A stretch of DNA of 64,000 nucleotides from Cryptomeria japonica (GCF_030272615.1 NC_081411.1:152323971-152387970); one strand, 5' to 3'. Shown: positions 33,371 to 46,400, numbered from the stretch's first letter. A program made the numbers and translations. The notes: generated by a model not told the origin, from the letters alone.

Positions 33371-34391
33371 CTTGAGAAATCAGAATACCAAATTATACAG
33401 GCTGAGCCTATAGACCTAAACCAGAGGCAAAATTTAACTACCATGAGCTCCAATGATTTATCTACCAAAGGATAATTGAAGATGAAAGAAGTAGAGATCG
33501 TCTATAAATAGTTGAAGCTCTTGATTGTAATAATTCCTTCTTTTAACCGTATTAATTCCTTTAAATTTTTTTAAATATTTTGTATATCTCTACAAATCTT
33601 TCCCATAATTGCACTAGTGTGTGAAATTGGAAACAACTATAAACCAGTACTAAATACCATATTGGAAGTTGTGGGGATAGAGTGGATTGCAATTAGTGAC
33701 CAGAGATATATTAAATGGCCAACATTATCGACCTTGGCATTTGATACGTGTCTATTGAATCCAATTCCATTCCAAGAACTTTCTAGAGAACTATGTTCTC
33801 TTCATAAATTTGGGCTGAAATAAAACTTCAGCCATCGATCTACAATCATCAAACGGTTTAAAATCATTGATGGATTTTAGGTATGTGTGATGTGTCAAAG
33901 AGGCTGCTCTTATCGATACATCGTGCAAAGTCTGGACTCAATGCGATGTGATATGATGTGCCTTATCTATTAATGACAATGAATTAATGAAATTGCCAAT
34001 AAAATATATATTTTTTCATAAATAACAAAATATTAGCCAAATAAATTAAATAATTTTCAAACGGTGGATAAAAATTGCCAATACACTTAAATACTTTTTC
34101 CTTCGGAGTGAAAATTTTTGCCCATACATTTATATATTTGTTCCTTTAAACGAAAAACATTCGCCTCCTATAATATATATTTTCCCACAAAACAAGGTAT
34201 TATTCACTGAAATTTTATGGAATTTTTCGTATCTTAGAAAAAAATTGCCAATACAAAATAGTTTTTTTCCTACTTTGAAAAAAAATTTTGCCATCAATAT
34301 AAAATCCCAACACCCCCCCCCCAAAAAAAAAAAAAATAATGCCTAATTCGCCAGGGTTTGCCTAGGGGGTGCTTTCTTAAAGTTATCCCTG
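33371..34391. other. AT-rich stretch without recognisable gene
   Basis: Short frames such as 33617-33823 are unremarkable. The words AAATTGCCAATACA recur at about 34000, 34070 and 34245. A C8 run followed by a long A run at 34312-34336 marks a likely junction before element E. Confidence 0.4.
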
Positions 34392-34686
34392 GTCTAAATA
34401 TCTCAGATCCGAAGTTACAGCGCGATCCCAAACTAGTAGCTCCTCATTTCACCAATTTTATCTCTCTTTTTTGCATAGTCAACTCTTCTACTTACAAAAG
34501 AGGGTAAATTACATTCCAACACTTGCAATCCACTTAGAATTCACATCCTTGTTTCCCGTGGATTTGGATCTAGTGGATTCAACCCCTCTTTTGAATGTAA
34601 AGTATCTCCCAAGTGAAAATCATCCTAGTGATTTCCTTTCTCTCTCCTAAGTGAGGAATCGCTAGGGTTCAATTTTCCACTTTACA
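34392..34686 (+). repeat. Element E 5' LTR fragment
   Basis: From GTCTAAATATCTCAGATCC to CCACTTTACA this matches 41642-41944 with scattered changes and a small indel. Homology stops abruptly at 34392, so the LTR is 5'-truncated. Confidence 0.85.
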
Positions 34687-34687
34687 T

Positions 34688-34704
34688 TTTGGTGAACTCG
34701 ACAT
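34688..34704 (+). promoter_or_regulatory. Element E candidate primer-binding site
   Basis: TTTGGTGAACTCGACAT starts 2-3 bases after the LTR end ACA. Position and form fit a Gypsy primer site; the matching tRNA is not established. Confidence 0.5.
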
Positions 34705-35065
34705 CTTACACATTAATTTTGATTTCTCATTATTAGATCTGAATAATTACAATTTGAATTTCAAAATTTTATTTCCAAGTTTGATCTTTTTGCAAATTTT
34801 AGAGGTTAATTGCATAAAAACCCTAATTTTTCATTTTGAGAAAATTGAGCTTGTGAAATATAATGTTTTAGTTGCTTCTTTCAGATCTGATTTTTATTTC
34901 AAAATTTTAATTCAAATTTGTCTTTTCATTCTTAAAATTAAGTGGTTAAATAACAAAACCCTATTTTTTAAGAATCTCCTATTTCAACCTTTGATTGCTA
35001 ATTTGACTAATCTAAACATCTCCAAATCAACTATTTTTTTGGATTCTGCAATAAAATCATAATAT

Positions 35066-35985
35066 CTATCATCCCTGAAAATTTTGAAAAAAGTTGGTTG
35101 GACCAAGTGCACTTTGCACATGGTCCCTGCCTTTTTCCCAAAAAAAATTCGGGAGTCAGATTTAAGAGTATTTTTCTACTTAAACCCACAAAATTGGCTC
35201 ACTTTATCAATTTTAACACCTCCTAAGGTCGAAAACAAATTCAAAATTGAATGTTTGACTTTCTTGCAATTTACAAAAAATCTAGATTTAAAATTGGATT
35301 TGTGTAAAAGTTGGATCTTACTTCAATTTTCACATTTATCATTGTTGTCGGAATTGTCTTCTTGCTTAAATATCAAATTTTCAATTTCCCTCCTTTTTCC
35401 AAAATTCAAAATTTTAAAACTTAAGTGGTTAGGTCCTAAAACCCTAATTTTCAAAATTAATTGGATTTTGTACAAATCTCAATCATTTTCCCACAATTTT
35501 ATTTTCCTAAACATCATCTAAGGTGGCCTTATCTATCAGGTGTGACCTTTTTCAAGTTTGCAATTCAATTCCTCATATTTCTCAAAACCCTAATAGGGTC
35601 CTATTTTCACATTCAAATCTTAATTTCACCTATCTAGAAATCGTACAATCAACCAATTTTTGGGGGTTAGCTTTAAAATCATTGTAACTTTCATCCCTGA
35701 AAATTTCTGAAAAACTTGGGAGCACCGTGTACACTTTCAACATGGTCCCTGGCTTTTTTCCCGAAATTTCGAGAGACTGTTATGACTGTATTCATTTGCT
35801 TAAATCCAAAAAATTGGTTGATTTTGTCAAATTTTGAGCCCTGAAAATTTTTGAAAAAGTTGGAAGGACCGTGTGCACTTTCAACGCGGTCCCTGGCTTT
35901 TTTCCCAAAATTTTGGGAGACTGTTATGACTATATTTAATTGCTTGAATCCAAAAAATTGGCTGCTTTTGTCAATTTTTTATCCC
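35066..35985 (+). repeat. Element E leader repeats with hairpin
   Basis: Three units of about 145 bp (near 35066-35215, 35685-35830 and 35838-35980) share ATCCCTGAAAATTTT, a hairpin GGACC(G)TG...CA(C)GGTCC, CCTGGCTTTTTTCCC and an AAAAAATTGGCT word. The hairpins are at 35100-35126, 35721-35748 and 35866-35892; the LTR carries one more at 41577-41603. AT-rich unique sequence fills the rest of 34705-36450, where the ORFs 34754-35062 and 35084-35521 look like chance. Confidence 0.7.
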
Positions 35986-36450
35986 TATAAAATAAAAAAC
36001 AATCTCCACTTTCAACATTTCAATTTTCAAGATATAGTTTAAAATTAAGTGGTTAATTAAGCACAACCCTAATTTTAAATTTCAATTCAACAATTTTCAA
36101 TTTTTAAAATTAAAAGGTTTTTCAATAGGCCCTAATTTCAATCTCTTTTGGATAATTTTAAATTAAGAGGTTTGTTTTTACATCATCCTAATTTTAAATT
36201 TCAGTTTCCTAGGAGGTTGCATTATTATTCTTTCAATCAATTTGTTCATTTAATTCAAGAATCATTTTTCCTAGAATTTTGAATTATTCAATTATTTTGC
36301 AAGTTTCAAATTTCAAATTCAAATCTCACAATTTCAAATTTGCAATTCAAATTCCATTTTCCCTCCTTTATTCAATTTGTTGTGCATGTATGGGGTGAAC
36401 ATTATTATGGTTAAACGACATATCAGTTTCTTGTTTGATCATAAGTACAT

Positions 36451-37159
36451 ATGGAGTTCTTATCTTATTTTGCTAATTCAATTTCAAGTTACATTAAAGA
36501 TGTTCATGATGTTCCCTTTCATGCATATGATGATAGTTTAGTTCTCCCTTTAATTCATACCTATGATTTACCCTCTCCGAAAATTCATCTCATTAATCAG
36601 GGCACATTGGTGCAAAAAGGGAATATGGACACTTCTTTCAAAGATCTACCTCATAAAGATGAATCTTTGGATAATTGTGTTCCTTCTTCTCCTAAAAAGT
36701 ACCTCCCTCAAAAGGATTATTTGGTGCAAGAGGATAATATTATGGCTACTTATCCTAGTGATACCATACCTTATTTTCATGATCTTCCCTCTAAAGATGA
36801 AGCATTAATTACATATGATAGTCCTTTTCCTAATGAGTGTCTTGAACATAAAGATACCTTAGAACAAGAGGATGATATTATTTCTTATCATAATTCTCTC
36901 TCTCTTCCAAAAATAAAGAGCCTAACAAAAATCAAATCAATTCCATTCATGTTCCTAGGAAACCAAAAATTCTTCTTGATTATCATGATGTGTCTTACAC
37001 ATATACTAATGAGGTAGTTTATGAGAACATAAGTGAAGCATCATATGTTTTCTTAGTTCCTACAATCATCTCTTCAATTAACCCAAATACACCATCTCCT
37101 ACCAAAGAAGTTCCTATAGAAGAACTCTTAGAGGATGACTGGGGGTCCTTAGATTTCAC
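36451..37159 (+). pseudogene. Element E gag-pol linker remnant, upstream part
   Basis: This Asp/Ser/Pro-rich frame contains four imperfect repeats (PHKDESLDNC, PQKDYLVQEDN, PSKDEALITYD, EHKDTLEQEDD). After a frame change near 36960 it runs to EELLEDDWGSLDF at the solo LTR. The DDWGSLDF block is matched by DDWCSSDF in fragment F (42411), so it is an element-encoded linker. No enzyme domain is present. Confidence 0.5.
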
Positions 37160-38310
37160 TGTTACTACTTATCAAGTTGCCATTAGTTTTTATATTCAAA
37201 GTCATACTATATACTCTAGTCGGTTAGCACTACCGAATCATGCAGTCAGTATACACAAAGAAGTCGATATGCACAATCCAGTCGGTTGCAGAGGAAAGCA
37301 GTTATAGAACGCAGTACACGCTGAGTTGTCTACCGAGTATCTTTTTATGTCTACCGAGCAGTAAAGATGACACACTGAGTTGATATACACTGAGTGAAAC
37401 GCATTACTAGATACATTGAACCTAGACATGCATATGAAAACATGTTACAAGATCGAGGCACATCTAACCATTATCACATTGGAAATTGCACCAGAAGATT
37501 GTGTATGATTTTGAGATCAATCTAACCAATGAAATAATTTGTTTAGTTATTCATTCGAGGAATCTTGTTTGTAAGATCGAAGTAATGAATTAGATCACCA
37601 TCTTAAGAGATCTATTTATACAGCATGAGTTAAGGGTGTATATGTATGTGTAAGAAGACTGTTACAGAGACACAGAGGTCACCGAGAAGGTTTTCAGAGA
37701 ATAGTTGAAGAACAGAGTAAACAGAAGGGTTTATCGAGTTACTATATGGGTTATTGAGGTATGCTATAAGCAAGATAATCTATTCTGAGCACATAGAATC
37801 TGCTATAACATTTCAGATGTAAAGTTGCAGATATTTGTAATGATTTTATTGTAATATTTTGAAGTTGAAAGAGAAACCTTTAACAGGGTAAAAGACTCTA
37901 ATCAAGTCTATAAATTGTAAAGCCTCTAACCAAGTGCAGCATTCAGAATAAATGTTGTAAAATCATTTAGCAAGGTAGATCTAAGAGATCTTGTTACTCC
38001 TAACAGGGTAAGCTATCAAAAATAGCTAAAATGTAGCTCTAACCGAGCACTCTTTATTATTGCAGTAGTGAAGTTGTGGGTGCCATCCCCACCGCAGTTT
38101 TTCTCTCTAACCAAGAGTTTCTGTGTAACCAAAATATATTTGTTATGGAGTGAATCATGTATGATTGTTATCTATTTGCTTTAACTTTATTTTATGTTAC
38201 TGCACTATTCTATTTATGCATAACAGTAAAGTTATTATTCAAGAAAAAAATTTCAGCACTGATTCACCCCTCCCCTCTCAGTACATTAGCTTTCCATATT
38301 GGGCCTAACA
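37160..38310. mobile_element. Solo LTR of a Copia-type element, nested in E
   Basis: The segment starts TGTTACTA, ends GGGCCTAACA and is flanked by the exact duplication TTCAC at 37155-37159 and 38311-38315. Its end (GATTCACCCCTCCCCTCTCAG) closely resembles the end of the element A LTR, pointing to a related Copia family in + orientation. No internal region is left, as expected after LTR-LTR recombination. Confidence 0.8.
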
Positions 38311-38315
38311 TTCAC

Positions 38316-38810
38316 TCCTACCTTTTCTAGAAAGTCTAAGATGCTTGAATTTCATATTCCAAATTTTTCTCTTAACACAAATCTTGAAATTTATTGGGCC
38401 TCTTTAAACTTCAATCCAATTCCCCCTAAGAGTGAACCCTCTTTTGAACATGGATGCAATGGAAAAAGGCTTGAATGTGAGCGACAAAGTCATGAGAAAT
38501 CACACTTTCCTTTGTCTTGTAAGTCCACACCTTCTCATTCTAATTTTAAGTTACAATGAGAAAATGTGTTGACCAATCTTCTAAATTCCAACTTAATATC
38601 TCCTCTTTGTCCTAAATGACAAAGAAAACATAAACAACATTCTCAAACTTCTTCTTTTTGTAAATATCATCAAACCCATGGCCATTCTACTAATGAGTGT
38701 CAATCTTTAAAAACACAAATACATTACATTGATTCAGACATGTTAAAAATAAAATATGACAATGAATACCATATTCATCATGATCATTTAAAATAACATT
38801 CAAGTTCCTA
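38316..38810 (+). pseudogene. Element E linker and gag zinc-knuckle-like remnant, downstream part
   Basis: The frame interrupted by the solo LTR resumes as TPTFSRKSKMLEFHIPNF and ends near 38560. Coding-like sequence continues to FCKYHQTHGHSTNECQSLK (about 38653-38710), the CxxH...GH..xxC knuckle variant of Tat-type Gypsy gag proteins. Stops on both sides mark it as decayed. Confidence 0.6.
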
Positions 38811-40925
38811 TTATGTTGCTCCTCACTATGTGACATACTTAACCTACATATTGGGGGCTCCTTGTCATTTGTGGTGGTACAATTTCAGGTGCAATCATAC
38901 TTAGTGAGAAATGTAATAGTCTATTTATTCTTGCCTCTATGCTTTGGGGGCAAGAATATTCCTTTTCCTTTTTCTAAGGTTTAACTATTTTCTTTATGGA
39001 GTATATTATTGATAAACTTGATGTCCTTTCTTGCATGGAGTTTTCCTTCATGTGAGTACATGTTTGTTCTATGAGTGGGATCTTCTCCTTGCTTGAAATA
39101 GTACATCTATTATGAACAATCTCTCCTTAGAGAACCTTTGTGAACCTTATTATTTTTCTCTCTTTGAAAATTACCTCTTCTATTATGTTTTTTATAACTA
39201 TGTGTCATTTCTTTAATGGAGTTATCCTGGATGTGAGCGCATGTTTGTTCCTTGGTTAGGATGTATTCCTTGCTTGAAACGGTACGTCTCTTATGAGTAG
39301 TCTCTCTCTAGAAGTTGTGTAATTTTTCTCATTGTCCTACACTTGGGGGGAAATGATCTCTCTCTCTCTTTCTCTAAGGATCTACTCTTTCCTATGTTGT
39401 GGATGGTGTGAGTTTTATTACTTGATATCATTCCTTATGTGGAATTGTTGTTTTTCACTCATGGGTTCTCTCTTATACAAGAGGTGTAAGTCCTTGACTA
39501 CAATCGCTTTCACACTTGGTAATGTACATCCATAATAAATTCACCCATCCCCATTGGGATAAAAGTGAGTCATCCTTCATCAAGAATCCCTTTCACCTAG
39601 CAATAGGAAGAAGGATTGAAATCTTGTTCTTTTCTGCATTTTGTTTTAGAAGATGTTATATTTGTCTAAGACAACTCCTCTTGGAGGAATATGTCTTTTG
39701 AAAAAAGATCTCTTCTCCTCCAAGGATCTCCTTTACACTTATAGCAAGATATCTTTGTTTCAACTATCTTATCCTTGCTTGAAGAGTATTCCTTCTCTTT
39801 ATTGGATCTATGACATTGTTGCATAATGGATATCTTCCTTATGTTGAAGGTAGGTATCCTTGTTCTACTTTCCTTAAGATATCAACATTAAACTATGTTG
39901 ACATCTTAAGGGGGGGCCACCCACACCACTCCTTTGTACTATACTTATCTCATGCATTATATAGTGGGACATTCTTGGAACTAGAGGTCAGCCTCTTAGA
40001 GAAAGATGTCATCACTTTTCTCTTGTACAGTAGGTCATTCTTAGAACTAGAGCACAAACTCTTAGAGAGAGGTGACATTTCTTTTTCCTGGTATAGTGGG
40101 TCATTCTTGGAACCAGAGCACAGACTCTTAGAGTGAGATGTCATCACTTTTTCCTTGTACAATGGGTCATTCTCAGAACTAGAGCACGGACTCTTAGAGT
40201 GAGATGTCATGCCTTTCTTGACATGTGTACTATACATCATATACAAGTTGTAGCATACTCAAGCATAGACTCCTATGAAGCACTTCTAACCTCACATGCA
40301 CACACACGCGCTTGAGGTTGGGTGGAAATAATGGTGTTTTCACTCTCCTCCCTTACATGGATCACCCAGACAGAGTTTAGGGGCTAGATTTCCATGTCTT
40401 TTTCTCCATGGATCACCTAGTTATAGGGGCAACAGGTCCATGGTTTCTCTCTTATTAGCCTTTCTTCTCATGGATCACCAAGGTGTGTATTCATGTCTTG
40501 TATCTCCTTCCTCTCATGAACCCATAGTTTTACTATTGATGGTTCATGGATGATGTCATCTTTTCTCTTTTATGTGATTACTTGTGTTAATGTAGTGGCA
40601 TTTGTCTTTGTGTTTTAATTAGTTGTCGAGACATTTGAGTATCGAGTTCTCTTCGGCTAGTTGGATTTTTCATCTTGTATCTTTTTTTGTGATGTGTCTT
40701 TTGCACTTTGTTTTGTCTTGTGCATCTTGTTCCTTTTTGTTTTGTGTGCTCTTGCATATGTTTGAGTGAGTTAAGATCCTAAGATTGAGGGATTTTGTTC
40801 CTCAATATTAGTGATGTCTTATACTCATTGTGTGATTGCTATGTATATCCCATCTTCATCTCTATTTCTTCTACTTTACCGACAATATTGGCATAAGCCA
40901 TACTCCCGCTAAAGTGGGGGATAAA
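38811..40925 (+). other. Element E 3' noncoding region
   Basis: Two copies of about 85 bp (CATGTTTGTTC...CTCCTTGCTTGAAA...GTACATCT) lie near 39050-39135 and 39235-39315. A polypurine tract AAAGTGGGGGATAAA (40911-40925) abuts the 3' LTR. Short ORFs (39332-39535, 39810-40136) have no domain. Confidence 0.55.
39958..40215 (+). repeat. Tandem repeat, about 62-64-bp unit, four copies
   Basis: Each copy runs through GTGGGTCATTCTTGGAACTAG, AGCACAGACTCTTAGAG and GATGTCATCACTTTTTC with a few changes. The frames over it are by-products (SFLELEH.LLE in steps of 21 residues). Confidence 0.85.
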
Positions 40926-41944
40926 TGTAGTGTCATAAAATTGTGACCCTAGCAATTTTAACCGTATTTGAGGTCCTCACCTTGGCGACAACATCTTCCT
41001 TCCCAACTGAGACTTCTCCATGCATTTTCACCTTGAACCTCTCCTTGTTTAAGCCCTAAGATGGCCTTGAGACCCTCTCCAGACCCCTAAATAGGGAAAG
41101 ACAAGGGTGTGGCGCCCCTATACCCCTAGGACAAGGGCATGGCACCCCTATCCCCCCTCTTAGGGTGGCCCCAAGATAGGTCCCCCAAGTCCTATCTGCA
41201 TTTTGGGATTCCAAACTTCCCCGATGTTGGCATTTGGTGAGATGAATTAATTCTCTGAGGCATGTATAAAAGGGATTTTTTCATATCACCTACCATTTCA
41301 TGAAACACTTGTGATTACATTCAAGAACCAAAGCAATCATCATCAATAAATTGTATATGTACAAGGTATACATTTCCATTATTTACATTTAAGAATTTGC
41401 AATTACTTTCTTTCAAGGTTTATTCCTCAACTGGGGTTTGACTAAGGCAAACCCCTATCCACAACCCTTCTTCCCTTCTTTTTTGTGTGCAGGTTGTAGG
41501 TGCACAGCTGTAATTGTGGGTTTGGGCTTCATTTGCAAAGACGAAAAAATGCTTTTCATTTTATAGATTTTTTGGAGGACCATGTGCACTTTCAACACGG
41601 TCCTGATGACTTTTCTACAAATTTGTAGGGCAAATCTGTATGTCTAAATATCTCAGATCCCAAGTTGCAATGTGATCCCAAACTAGTAGCTCTTCATTTC
41701 ACCCATTTTATCTCTCTTTTCTACATAGTCAATAAATCAACTCTTCTACTTACAAAAGAGGGCAAATTACATTCCAACACTTGCAATCCACTTAGAATTC
41801 ACATCCTTGTTTCCCTTGGATTCGATTCTAGTGGATTCAACCCATCTTTTGAATGTAAAGTATCTCCCAAGTTAAAATCATCCCAATGATTTCCCTTCTC
41901 TCTCCTAGGTGGGGAATCACTAGGGTTCAATCTTCCACTTTACA
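40926..41944 (+). repeat. Element E 3' LTR
   Basis: A 1019-bp LTR from TGTAGTGTCATAAAATTG to CACTTTACA has short inverted ends TGTA/TACA, a TATAAAAG box at 41265-41272 and the hairpin GGACCATG...CACGGTCC at 41577-41603. It is directly followed by a Gypsy protease fragment. Confidence 0.8.
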
Positions 41945-42600
41945 ACTGGTAAAACCACTTTGGTCACTGTTACTTTGCCTATAAAGATTGGGCCAGTTAC
42001 TATTCCAACCTTGGTTCATGTTATTCTAGGACCTTTATCATAAAATATTCTCTTGGGTAGACCTCAAATTCATGCTTTAGGAGCAGTTAGTTCTACCGTT
42101 CATGGTTCTATTAAGTTTGTTGCTAACAATTAGGTAGTTACAATCAATGTTGATCCTGACGCTATGCACTTATGTCAAATTGCAGTCTGGTCATGCCTTG
42201 GTTACACCTACCTTTAATAATTATATTCCATCTTTATCTTCTAATATGCAGAGAAATATTCCCATGGACCCTCCTAAGGAGAAAACCTATGAGAAGGTTC
42301 TCCCTAAAGAAGATCCTCCTAAAGTAGGAAGTCCTAAGTCTACTCCTACTCCATTGCTTTCTTCAAATCCATCTTCTTCTCAAACAAATGAATTTCTTGG
42401 TGATGATTGGTGTTCCTCAGACTTTGCAAGATCCTTCATTGGAGAATATAAATTCAACCCTATCCACCTTAACTTCCCAAAAGTATCATTCACACCCACT
42501 ATCAAAGATGAGTATTCTTCTGTATCACGGGATCATGTGAACACCATTGGCTATACTTGTAGACACTCAAAATTGGTCATCACTCCTACGTCGCTAAACT
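41945..42600 (+). pseudogene. Fragment F: Gypsy protease end and linker
   Basis: The first 180 bases read TLVTVTLPIKIGPVTIPTLV and NILLGRPQIHALGAVSSTVH, the second half of a Gypsy retropepsin (compare LPYNILLGKPWIH in element B). The active-site block is missing because the fragment begins exactly at the LTR of element E. A Pro/Ser/Lys-rich linker follows, ending with DDWCSSDFARSFIGEYKFNP in the 42147-42602 frame. This is a third, distinct Gypsy copy; element D has its own protease. Confidence 0.7.
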
Positions 42601-44611
42601 AATTTTTAACATGTCTTCTATGTCACATTTTATCTTCATCATATGTTGACATTGTGTCATTCCTCTAGTTTCATTTTATTTCAAATCCAACCCTAATTGG
42701 TCTTGTTCATTTGTATTTGGTCCTAAATCATTATGATTTCCATTTTATCATTTTCAAATCATTCAAATTGGTCTCATCTTGACAATTAGACTCAATTCCA
42801 TTTTTGTTGATTATTAATCAGTCATTAATTATCAACCTCTTTATCAATCAATTTTAATCAGTCCTCTATGACACTCTATTAGCCTTTCATGGCACTTTAT
42901 CAAGTCATTGTCAATTGGTCTTATCAATCTTATTAGTCTTTTATCAAAATCATTATAATTGCCTATAAGGTTGGGTGAGAGGGAACGACCCAAAGTGGTG
43001 ACAGGCTAAGGCCAAGCTCTTCCAAACCACTCTAAATAACTATGTTTGTAATGAAAGTTGTAAGCAATGACTGCTGGAATGGCATAGCGATGATTAAATT
43101 CACTAGATCTATGCCCACCCGAACAAATGTCCTTACTAGAACCTCTTGTTTTTAGATGCCAAAATCCTTCTATCTTGTGGCTCAAGCATTGTAATACGTA
43201 CATGTTGAAGATACCTCTCATGTACTCTTCAATTAGAGATTAAAAAAAAATCTTGGGAAGTGATGACCCTTGAATTTGAAGCTTGGTATGCCTGAGAAGT
43301 GAGTGCACTATAAGGGGAATCTTGTGCTACCAAGCATCTAGCTATCTGACTAAATGTTGTATTGAGCAAGAGGATTCAACAAATATTGTCATGGCCAGCC
43401 ATAGGATATGTTGTGAATGAGAATGATTATTTTGAGTCCAAGTACAAACACTTTGTCTTCTGTTCTTTTCAAAAGTTGAGTCCTACATTATTTTTCAAAC
43501 AAGTCCAAACATTTTCCAAACAAAGTAAAAAAACAAGAGCATTCATCAAACAAAGTGCAAAACATTTTTTTTTTCAAAATATGGCTTTCAAAAGCATTGG
43601 AAAACTTTGTCTCAACATTTATGTCACTTAGGTTTAGGTCATTTAGGTTTTAATAAATAGTCATTGCATTCCATTTAGTCCTTTTCATTGTTAAGTGTCC
43701 TCATTTTGAACTTAGCTTTAGCACTATTTCCCTAAGTCTTGCATTATCATTTTGCTTACCATCCTTAGGTCCTTTCTTAGGTGTCATTTTTCATACCATC
43801 ATTAGGTTTTTTCTTAGGGGTCATTTTGCATACCATCCTTAGGTCCTTTCTTAGGTGTCATTTTGTATACCATCCTTAGGTCCTTTATTAGGTGTCATTT
43901 TGCATATCCTAGGTCATTCCATAGCTTAGGTAATTGTCATATCATATTGTGGGTTTATACCTTAGGTCATTTTTCCTTTTGCATTATAGTGTCCAAAATT
44001 AGGTTTTTTCATACTTGAGAATTCAATTCTTTAGATAAAATCTTAAGTCATTGTTAGGAAGTCTAGACCTTGTCAAAATTTTGTCTCTTTTGTCATGAAC
44101 AATATTTTGTCAAACCTAGCTTAGTATCCAAGCATATAGGTAAGATGTTGTCATTTTTCCTTTTGTCAACTTGTCCTTTTAAGGTCTAGACGTCATCTCA
44201 ATTTCCTAATGGTTAAATCTTTAGGGTTGCATTTTTAAGGTTTGTCTAAAATCTCCAAAATCATCAAAAACATAGGTTGCATTATCATTTTAATTACTCA
44301 AAGCTCTATTTAGTTGAATTTCATTGTCATTCCAAAAATTCAAAAGACTAAAAACATAAGTGGCATTGTCAATCATCTAGGTTGCATTTAGTTGCATACC
44401 CTTGTCATTCCAAAATTTCATAAAGACCAGAAAAAAAAATTGCATTGTCATTATTCGTAAGTTGCATTAGTTGCATCCATCATCCAAAATCCCAAAATAT
44501 ATTGCATTGCATAGTGACATGTCGATTGAAACAAGGTCTAATTCCAAGAAATCACATGAATCAACATATCAAGTCATGTCCTTTCCAATGGATAATGCAC
44601 AAAACACGTAA
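42601..44611 (+). other. Noncoding stretch, probably leader of element D
   Basis: AT-rich sequence with TCAATTTTAATCAGTC-type words and no supported gene. An LTR or primer site for element D could not be placed here, since its 3' LTR lies outside the window. Confidence 0.4.
43757..43912 (+). repeat. Tandem repeat, about 37-bp unit, four copies
   Basis: The unit CCATCCTTAGGTCCTTTCTT followed by AGGTGTCATTTTGCATA repeats four times with minor changes. Confidence 0.85.
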
Positions 44612-46400
44612 ATGCAACAATATCAAACTCGATCACTCGATCCAAATGTGGGTTTGTCAAACAATGCACCACCACAATATGAGATAGTACAATTGGGACC
44701 ACCTCCATATTATGAACCCATATTTGTGCCAATGAAACTAGGATTTGGAAGTGTTCCACCAACACCATCAAGGAGTGTACCATTTGATTTCAATCAATTA
44801 AACCAGCAATATGGCATGCAACCTCCAATTTCATATGAGGAACAAAACCTTATACAAGGATTTCGGTCAAACAAAGACCTTAAACAAGAAATGGATCCAA
44901 GTAACCCATTAGATTCCTCATCAAATTTTGATGATTCAGAGGATGTTGAAATGTTTATTAGCAATCCAAAAATTGAAAAGAAAATGAACAATTTCTTCAG
45001 TAAAGTGTCTAGATTGTTTCCCGACAAGTATAGAAGCATGCTTGAAGCTACTACAACCTCGAATGATCAATATAATGTACAAACACAACATGAATTTGGT
45101 AATATTTTGAGTTTTGAACCTCATCCAGATGAAACAAATGCACAATAGGAAGTACTAATCACACCACTTGAGAAGAGTGTCTCTAAATCCTTGGGTGTGA
45201 GTGTTCCATTGAAACCAACTTTTGACACAATTAATAATTAGTTATACAACACTACATGATTTCCACAAGATCAATTGGTGATGGTGAAATCATTGACAAA
45301 CACAGCATATCCAAAGACATCACAAGTTCTTCAAAGTGGATCACAATCATAAATGCAAGAGCATTTTACGACTGGAATGCCAAACATTACTAGTGTCCAA
45401 ACCAATCCAATGATACAACAAAGTTCTTATGTGCACTCAATTTCGGTACATGTGACAAAACACATTCACAAATGACACAAATTTTATCAACGGGACCTTC
45501 AAATATGGCAACAAAAAGAACAAATAGTGGCACACAACCACAATAAATATGGAAACAATTTAAAAATGCACAACAGGCACCATCGAATATGAAAACATGT
45601 AATGCACAATGACAATATTATAGTCAACAACAAAAAATAGTGTCTTTCACACCACTACAAGTAAATACAAACTTGCAACAACAATAATCATTTGGACAAA
45701 ATTCATAGCAAGTAAATGCAAGTACCATTCCACATGTAAAAGTGAAACAGCCTAAAGCACATAAGCAAAGCTTTTTGAAATTAATGGAGTTTACATTAGG
45801 AGAGCAACAAATGGCACAAAATCAACAAATTCTGATTCAAAGTCAACAACATCAATATCAACAATAGTGTGTACCTCAGTATGCACAATAAGGACAAGCA
45901 AGCTATTATATGCCCCAACAATGACAACAATAGGCAAATGCACATTACCAACCACAAATGCAATTTCAACAACCCAAAGTGCAGTATCAACCACAGATGC
46001 AGATGTAAATTACATCTCAATGGGCACAACAAAATACTCTATACCAAATCATGGTAGTGCCTCAACAACACAAGCAATTCCAAAATGAATATATGTCGGA
46101 GACACCCAAGAGTGATTTCTGAATGTCAACAACCATTTGGAAGTACTATATATTGAAAACAAGGACATCCAAGGATGAATGATGACCCTCAAAATCTCTC
46201 ACAATCAAATGTGTTGGTACAAAAAATTGAAAAGATGCAATGACAAATAGACGCATTACAAAACAATAGTACAAAGAAGTTATACACATAGCAATACTTA
46301 TGTCCTAACCCATTTGATAAGAGTTTGTACATGCCTCCCAACTAAGCACTTTGAAGCACCAAATTTTGAGAAATACAAGGGAAACGTAATCCAAAATATC
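44612..46400 (+). pseudogene. Element D gag, N-terminal Gln-rich part
   Basis: An open frame to 45148 holds Pro/Gln/Asn-rich sequence (PPPYYEPIFVPMKLGFGSVP) and a basic-acidic helical part. From 45150 to 46400 the sequence is dominated by CAA and CAG triplets, so it coded a poly-Gln/His-rich region. Many of its stops are TAA or TAG standing where CAA or CAG is expected. No domain is recognised. Confidence 0.55.

Larger units (their letters stand above)
34392..41944 (+). mobile_element. Element E: degraded LTR retrotransposon
   Basis: A complete 3' LTR (40926-41944) and a 295-bp fragment matching its end (34392-34686) bracket an internal region with a primer-site-like sequence, leader repeats, gag-linker remnants and a polypurine tract. 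About 720 bp of the 5' LTR are missing, so no target duplication can be tested. No RT or integrase is visible. It is split by a solo LTR at 37160-38310. The gag knuckle style places it with Gypsy. Confidence 0.7.

Noticed and set aside
39810-40246. Repeated SFLELEH protein
   Set aside because: It is a by-product of the 62-64-bp tandem repeat; stops occur in two of the units.
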